Under the pieces are notes generated by a model. It made no database searches and was not told the origin of the DNA. It saw nothing but the letters and a program-made list of their open reading frames with translations. Below are positions 63,368 through 64,000 of a stretch of DNA of 64,000 nt, piece by piece. Numbering within the stretch: position 1 is the first letter of the stretch; every line of letters starts with the position of its first letter. The DNA lies in contig JAKJHU010000083.1 of the NCBI GenBank assembly GCA_022316685.1, forward strand, positions 2,542,001 to 2,606,000, given 5' to 3'. The stretch is from Progne subis subis. Lineage: Eukaryota; Chordata; Aves; Passeriformes; Hirundinidae. Both the position numbers and the translations under genes were made by a program.

Positions 63368-63992
63368 GTAAGACTATGTGGCCAGTGGGATGTGCCTGGA
63401 CCTTGCCAGGCATTCTGCACCCCAGGCCCACCACCACAGGAAGCTGCAGACCTGCGGGTTCATTGTCCTACATTCAAATACCCATGTCCCCACCCTGTTC
63501 TCCTGGAGCAACACCAGGCTCCAGTGGATGGAGCTGATGGTCCCACAGATCCCATTGCTTCCCATGGAGCCCCATCCACCCTCACTGATGTCCCCAAGCC
63601 CCCTGCACTTGTGGTCAATTTAAGCTCCTGTTCCCTCCTTGTCAGATGCTCAGGCTCTGCTGCCAAGGTCCTGCTGTTTCGCTTCCTGCCCTTCCTGCGC
63701 TGGCTGCCCCGCTACCCCATCAAGGACTGGCTTCTGGGGGACATTGTTTCTGGCTTCAGTGTGGGCATCATGCACCTGCCCCAGGGTGAGTGATGCCATG
63801 CCCAGGTTACCAGGGTCTCCCCACAGGTGGGGTGGCCAGGGGTTGGCCGTTGGTAACATTTCTCCCTGCTCCACCTTTTAGGGCTTGCTTATGCGCTGCT
63901 GGCTGGGCTGCCGCCAGTCACGGGTCTCTACTCCTCCTTTTACCCCGTCTTCCTCTACTTCTTCTTTGGAACGTCAAGGCACAACTCCGTGG
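63240..63992 (+). CDS. SLC26A6: SLC26A6 (anion exchanger), first three coding exons, 3' end outside window
   Basis: SLC26A6 (PAT1) is an apical-membrane exchanger of chloride for oxalate, bicarbonate, formate or sulfate in epithelia. Exons 63240-63367, 63646-63785 and 63882-63992 join in phase to give 126 residues. These are a charged N-terminus ([10 protein letters not shown]...), then [20 protein letters not shown], then the SLC26 sulfate-transporter signature [20 protein letters not shown] followed by GTSRHNSV. The STAS domain and remaining spans are beyond the window. The ATG at 63240 is the first in an exon whose acceptor ends at 63209, so part of the 5' UTR lies in an unseen upstream exon. 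The position right after CELSR3 on the same strand matches mammals and favours SLC26A6 over its paralogues. Confidence 0.88.
63646..63785 (+). CDS. SLC26A6: SLC26A6 coding exon 2
   Basis: 140 nt between TTGTCAG and GTGAGT. It encodes [20 protein letters not shown] and GIMHLPQ. Confidence 0.93.
63882..63992 (+). CDS. SLC26A6: SLC26A6 coding exon 3
   Basis: 111 nt between CTTTTAG and GTGAGC. It encodes the family signature [20 protein letters not shown] and GTSRHNSV. Confidence 0.94.
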
Positions 63993-64000
63993 GTGAGCTG

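Noticed and set aside
1..64000. CRISPR array, bacterial operon, phage or plasmid features
   Set aside because: Split genes with GT-AG introns, poly(A) signals and vertebrate families throughout; no evenly spaced repeat array exists outside the CELSR3 coding repeat.

Overview
The window is vertebrate nuclear DNA, most likely from a bird. It holds three multi-exon genes in tandem on the + strand, in the conserved order NCKIPSD – CELSR3 – SLC26A6 (human 3p21.31 block). Introns are compact, the sequence is GC-rich, and there are CR1-like retrotransposon tails and an avian-type endogenous retrovirus. Genes were recognised from protein families recalled from memory; exon edges were set by hand from GT/AG signals and codon phase.

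1–24.3 kb: the 3' nine coding exons of NCKIPSD (about 566 residues, stop at 22892–22894), an actin-regulating Nck/N-WASP/Arp2/3 partner. The SH3-encoding start lies before the window. Its 9.3-kb fifth intron carries an antisense provirus at 11017–15035. The provirus has two ~291-bp LTRs, a tRNA-Phe-like primer site, a broken alpharetrovirus-like gag, no pol, and the 3' part of a gammaretrovirus-type env.

24.3–28.4 kb: intergenic DNA with no recognisable gene. 28.0–29.3 kb is CpG-rich and contains the CELSR3 promoter and first coding exon.

28.7–58.5 kb: a complete CELSR3 model of 35 coding exons. All phases agree and the total is 9462 nt (3153 aa plus stop). It encodes a seven-pass cadherin (9 cadherin repeats, EGF and laminin-G modules, laminin-EGF, hormone-receptor motif, GAIN/GPS, 7TM, long tail). 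The tail has about 17 copies of a 13-residue repeat that sets an R-x-x-S site at each junction. One tail intron uses a GC donor and is open in frame. The last intron's donor overlaps a TAA stop, so retention would remove the conserved C-terminus.

58.5–63.2 kb: intergenic DNA with a possible LTR fragment and an orphan poly(A) signal. 63.2–64 kb: the first three recognised exons of SLC26A6, an epithelial anion exchanger, running off the window end.

The genes share order and strand, not a pathway. I found no bacterial-type system, CRISPR array or RNA gene. The items most worth follow-up are the mosaic provirus, the CELSR3 tail repeat and the regulated-looking splice sites in the CELSR3 tail.
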